Source: Diabrotica undecimpunctata (lineage: Eukaryota; Arthropoda; Insecta; Coleoptera; Chrysomelidae). From it: DNA of 64,000 nucleotides. The stretch is taken from the NCBI RefSeq assembly GCF_040954645.1, contig NC_092806.1, positions 75,952,141 to 76,016,140 of the forward strand. Direction: 5' to 3'. Of the stretch, positions 59,900 to 64,000 are shown piece by piece (within the stretch, counting starts at the first letter, position 1; every line of letters starts with the position of its first letter). A program made the translations under genes and the position numbers. Under the pieces are notes generated by a model. That model was not told the origin of the DNA, ran no database searches, and saw nothing but the letters and a program-made list of their open reading frames with translations.

Positions 59900-62800
59900 T
59901 TATCTCATCAATTAGCCTATATTTGTCCACTGCTGAACGTAGGCCTCCCGTAAAATTTTCCACCTATTTCTATCTTGTGCTTCTTGCATCCAGTTTGTGG
60001 TTATGCGCTTGATATCATCCGTCCATCTAGTCGGTGGTCGTCCTCTGTTTCGATATGCCTCTTGCCTTGGTCGCCATTCCAGAATCTTTCTGGTTCATCT
60101 ATCATCCGTTAATCTGGCAACATGACCGGCCCAAGCCCATTTAGCCATGGCTATTTTTTCAACTGCATCTGTGACTCCTGCTCTTGTTCTTATTTCTAGG
60201 TTTGGTACTTTATCTCTGATGGTAATACCTAATATTGATCTTTCAATATTAGTTAATATACAGTTTTAAACAAACTGGGATAACAGACTTGAAAATGTTA
60301 TTAAATCTACCAATGGCAGCCCATGTGAGACCTATCCTTCTTTGTATTTCAGTTGTCTGATTATCTCGGCCTAAGCGAATCTCATGCCCTAGATATTTGT
60401 AAGCTATTACTTGATCGATGCTATGGCTCTTAATCAGAATTTTACCGCTGACTACAAGGTTGGTCATAAATTTTGTCTTTGAGGTGTTAATTTTAAGACC
60501 AATTGTTTTTGACACTTTATAGAGCGTGTGCAGCATTTTTGTAGCTTTATCAACTCTATCAGATATTAAAACGATGTCATCGGCAAATCTTAGGTGGTTC
60601 AGATCTTCCCCATTTATATTAATTCCCATGTTATCCTCTCGTTCCATTTGCTTGAACATATATTCAAGAACAGCTGTAAACAATTTAGGGGAGATAGTAT
60701 CACCCTGTCTAATTCCACGTTCTATTCGAAACTTCTTGGTATCTTCATGAAGGCGGACACAAGCTATACCAGTTTCGTAAATACTTTTAATCAATGCGAT
60801 ATATCGGTAGTCAATGCGGCAGTCAGCCAATGCTCGAAGCATTTTATGATGATCTATAGTATCAAACGCCTTTTCATAATCTACGAATATAAGAAAGATA
60901 GGCTTGTTATACTCTGTACACTTTTCTATTAGCGTTTTTATAACTTGTAGATGATCATTTGTTCCGTATCTGGAGCGGAACCCAGCCTGTTCACAAGGTT
61001 GGTAACTATCCAGTTTGTTCACAAGCCGTTTTGTTATTATCTTCATGAATAGTTTGTATGTATGGGAGAGCAAACTAATAGGTCTGTAGTTCTTTAGGTT
61101 TGAAATGTCACCTTTTTTGTGCATTATGGTTATTATTGCATTATGCCACTGGGAGGGGGTTACGCCTCTTGTCAAACAAGTATTGAACATCTTTTTCAAC
61201 ACATTTACTAACGTTCCTCCACCTTCTTTGATTTGTTCAATGACTATCCCATCTTCTCCAGGTGATTTATTGTTTTTCATCGCCGAGAGAGCTGATTTTA
61301 ATTCCTCTGTTGTGATATCTGGGATGTCTTCTGAGCCTACATTTTGAACTTTTAGTATTTGATTTTGATCAGGATCTGGAAGTTCTTCTCGCTTATATAA
61401 TTCTGAGTAAAAATCTTGAGCAATTTTTAAAATATCTTCTTTATTTGTTGTAGTTTCTTCTTTTTTATTTACAAGTTTACAAATATTTTTCGATCCTTCA
61501 GTCATTTGTCGGCGCAGAACTTACTTTTATTTTTATCAATGGCTTGAGTTATGTAATCAGTGTTGTAATTTCTGACATCTTTTCGAATGGATTTTGTGAT
61601 ATCTTTGTTTTAACTGTCTAAGTGTTACAAAATTATCTGTGTATTGGTCTTTCAATTCTCTTCTTTTGTTTATAAGATCTTTAGTAGCTTGAGTGAGTTT
61701 ATCCATCTTGTTTTTTCCTTTTTCCATATATTTTCTATGAGCGTTTCGAATCGCACTATTTATTCGCATGTTTGTCACCTCTATATCTAATGCATTTTCT
61801 TTTAGATGTTCTACTTCTTTCAGTTCTGAAGTTATGAGATTCTGATAAGCTACTCTATCTTCTATCGATTTCCATTTATTAGAATGCCTCTCTGTTGTCT
61901 TGCTGTCCTATCTCGTCTAATGTTGATTATTATTTTTGCTCTAACCAACCAATGGTCACTCCCAACAGTGATTTTATTAATTACTGTAACCACCACAAGG
62001 TGTCTTTATTCTCAAACTTCTTTCCTAATGTTTTCAACTACTTCAATAGCAGTATCTCTAATGATACTTTCTAAATTGATCTTCCTCTAAATTGTATTAG
62101 AACTCTGTTTAATATTCTAACACTTTTTTTCTATTATTCTTGCTTTGAATAGACCTTTTTCACCTTTAACACCACCACTTGATTTTTTGTGGTTCTATTC
62201 GATATTTTGGTTTAGTTTCGGTTTTTACTTCGATGTCCAGCACAAATAACTTATGTTGTTGACTTAGTGTCTCACTAACTATTACCTTCCAGACATTACA
62301 TTCATCTATTTTGGAGTAATTTTGTCCATTTTGTATGTAATAATTTGAGTTTCCCTCTTTTGAAAGAATGTGTTAACAATCGCCATATCTAATGTTGTTG
62401 ATAATTTAAGCATGTCATCTCCAGCTTTATTTTTAGTTCCAAAGTCTAGTTCGCCATGTATTGCTTCATATCCTGTCTTGGATTGGCCCACATGTGCATT
62501 AAAATTACCTCCTATTATGACTTTCTCCTATTATAGAATATCACTCAGTATGTCTTCTAATTGATCATAGAAAGCTTTTCTTTCATTTTCATCCAGCCTG
62601 TTTGAGGAGCATACACACACAACATTCAATGCTTCTTCATCAAGTACAAATTTCACTGACATTCTCACCTCTTCATCGCTCGTTCTGACATTCTGACATC
62701 ACTCGTTCTTACAACTGCTACTATGTTATCTTTCATTTCACCATCAGCAATTATACCATCAGCATTTCTAGCGTTACTTTTCCCTACATACCACAATTTG

Positions 62801-62990
62801 TATCACATAGTTTTTTCGCCTTTGTCCTTTCCACCTAGTCTCTTGAATTCAATCAGTTTGTACTCTCATTCTTTTAAGTGCATCTACTAACTCCATACTC
62901 CGTACTCTTGCCTGGAAAACTTAGACTTAAGACCCTATCCTATTTTTTCTATCCTGTAATGTTGTTCCCTATGAAATAGTCTTCATTTGG
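59900..62990 (-). pseudogene. RTE-like non-LTR retrotransposon (endonuclease-RT), near full length
   Basis: From 62990 down: APE endonuclease region with KSKTGYEAIHGELDFGTKNK, KAGDDMLKLSTTLDMAIVN and a frame-broken tail (62300-62500); linker with NSAIRNAHRKYMEK (61557-61778); RT ORF 61505-60249 with IKEGGGTLVNVLKKMFNTCL, GVTPSQWHNAIITIMHKKGD, NYRPISLLSHTYKLF, IFLIFVDYEKAFDTID, GIRQGDTISPKLF and HLRFADDIVLISD (catalytic ADD); then, after about 50 missing residues at 60242-60249, the C-terminal WAWAGHVARLTDD and RNRGRPPTRWTDDI (60150-59950). The RT ORF is open for 418 codons. The gap and the broken endonuclease make it defective. Confidence 0.88.
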
Positions 62991-63340
62991 AAATCGGAAC
63001 AAAGTCTTTCGGAACATTTTACCTTAGGAGAGATCCTAATCATTTCAGCATAATTTTTATTACATTGGAGAAGGTATTTTCATTATTATGACCTGAAAAT
63101 ATTTTTGAACGTTTGTTATCTGAATGCCTTTTCTGTCAGTATCATGTCCTGCACGATTTAGCCAACACACCACCAATGCAATGTTGCCCCATAAGCCAAT
63201 ATATTGTTGCTCTTATCCCACCAGTAGGAGACACGTACTTTATTTGGGATACTGCAGTTAACTATATATGTCATATCCACATAGTATATGTTATATCCAC
63301 ATATTTAGAGACATTTGTTCTTATGTTTTATTTGTTTTAG
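62991..63340. other. End of SF3A1 intron 5
   Basis: AT-rich intron without a recognisable element; contains the branch/acceptor region of exon 6, ending TTTGTTTTAG. Confidence 0.5.
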
Positions 63341-63537
63341 TTGCCTATGCACAAATTGACTGGCATGAGTTTGTAGTCGTCGAAACTGTTGACTACCAAC
63401 CCTTCGAAATTGGAAATTTTCCAGCTCCAACTACCCCTGAAGAAGTCGGAGCCCGTATCTTAATTCAAGAGAGAATAGAAGAAGGTGAAGATATCGAAAT
63501 GCAACTAGAGAGTGATGAGGAAGAATCACCAGTTACG
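63341..63537 (+). CDS. SF3A1: SF3A1 coding exon 6
   Basis: Encodes VAYAQIDWHEFVVVETVDYQ, FPAPTTPEEVGARILIQERI and an acidic DEEESPVTV end, the highly conserved block after the charged coiled-coil region. Acceptor TTTTAG at 63335-63340 and donor GTAAGA at 63538. The coding sequence continues right of the window. Confidence 0.96.
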
Positions 63538-64000
63538 GTAAGATAAGGGACCATTTTTCTTATTTTCCTTAAACTCTAGTCTGTTAGTATAACACGTTTA
63601 TCGGTCAGTACTTATAATACATGTTTACCAGCTACGGTACTATATAAGGCATCCTGCACTTCTTTAATTGTTGGGTTTCTGGAACTCTTCAGATAATTTT
63701 TTTCCACCTCCATTTTAACATAGTTAATGCTGATAATTCTATGATAACTATTATTGTAGTTACAGTTCTTTGGTGTATTTTATATAAATATGTATAATAT
63801 AGTTATATTGACAAATTTTGAATTTATCATGGGCACAGTATACCCGTACGTAGTTTAAATCTTTTCGTTGTCTTTTTCTATCATCCCTCTTACTCCTTCG
63901 GATGAAAGTTCTAATTGAGATTCGATCAGCTTTTTAGTTAGTGTCCGATTGTTTTGGAAACCGCAAAATTTGAAGATATGCCCAAATAGATCCACGTATT
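63538..64000. other. Start of SF3A1 intron 6
   Basis: AT-rich; nothing recognised before the window ends. Confidence 0.5.

Noticed and set aside
60526..61347. Plus-strand ORFs of 74-112 codons
   Set aside because: Antisense shadows of the RTE RT frame at 61505-60249.

Overview
Origin. The window is animal nuclear DNA, AT-rich and intron-bearing, almost certainly from an insect with a large repeat-laden genome. A beetle is my guess from the mix of BovB/RTE, Penelope, rosa-type mariner, piggyBac and BEL/Pao relics, but nothing here proves the order. The only conserved cellular gene I recognise is SF3A1, the largest SF3a subunit of the U2 snRNP. Its first six coding exons (24973-25069, 42143-42307, 47633-47807, 48468-48627, 54417-54570, 63341-63537) all join in phase on the + strand. 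The gene runs off the right edge. Introns of about 17.1, 5.3, 0.7, 5.8 and 8.8 kb are filled with transposable elements.

Left part (1-24 kb, no recognisable cellular gene). In order: a Ty3/gypsy pol 3' end with a 114-bp tandem array downstream; a Penelope-like element (PLE) GIY-YIG remnant with a foldback tail; an inverted-repeat/non-LTR mosaic; a Tc1/mariner element with TIRs and D2-E spacing near 82; an unknown 189-codon ORF; RTE, piggyBac and rosa-mariner relics; a second decayed Tc1/mariner copy; a decayed gene of an uncharacterised insect family with a 'QNRN' motif; and a solo LTR inside a (TA)n tract.

SF3A1 intron 1 is a nested stack. A jockey-like ORF1 on the minus strand (41765-41297 continuing at about 26215-25440) is split by 15 kb of insertions, all bounded by (TA)n tracts: a 2.37-kb near-perfect palindrome, a PLE 3' end, and a complete Ty3/gypsy-type provirus (29913-41220). 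The provirus 5' LTR is itself interrupted by a 3.3-kb mariner-type transposon with near-intact DD41D transposase. Its 3' LTR is interrupted by a 604-bp reverse-oriented non-LTR fragment with a 13-bp target duplication. Intron 2 holds a decayed BEL/Pao element whose 3' part is replaced by an inverted copy of its 5' end. Introns 4 and 5 hold an I/jockey-like non-LTR element with RNase H, several RTE-type elements and two more copies of the QNRN-motif family.

Most notable signal. Eight hammerhead-ribozyme-like motifs (6803-6847 -, 6951-6995 +, 8289-8328 +, 23291-23332 -, 26373-26415 -, 28529-28571 +, 29733-29772 +, 52651-52692 +) share CUGANGA / stem II / GAAA / four-to-six-base palindrome / matching stem I. 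They fall in four stem III sequence classes (ACGU, AUAU, AGCU, AACGUU), and five look intact. Palindromic stem III implies dimeric folding, as described for PLEs and retrozymes. Most sit in foldback ends next to (TA)n tracts. All observations are by eye; no search or folding program was run.
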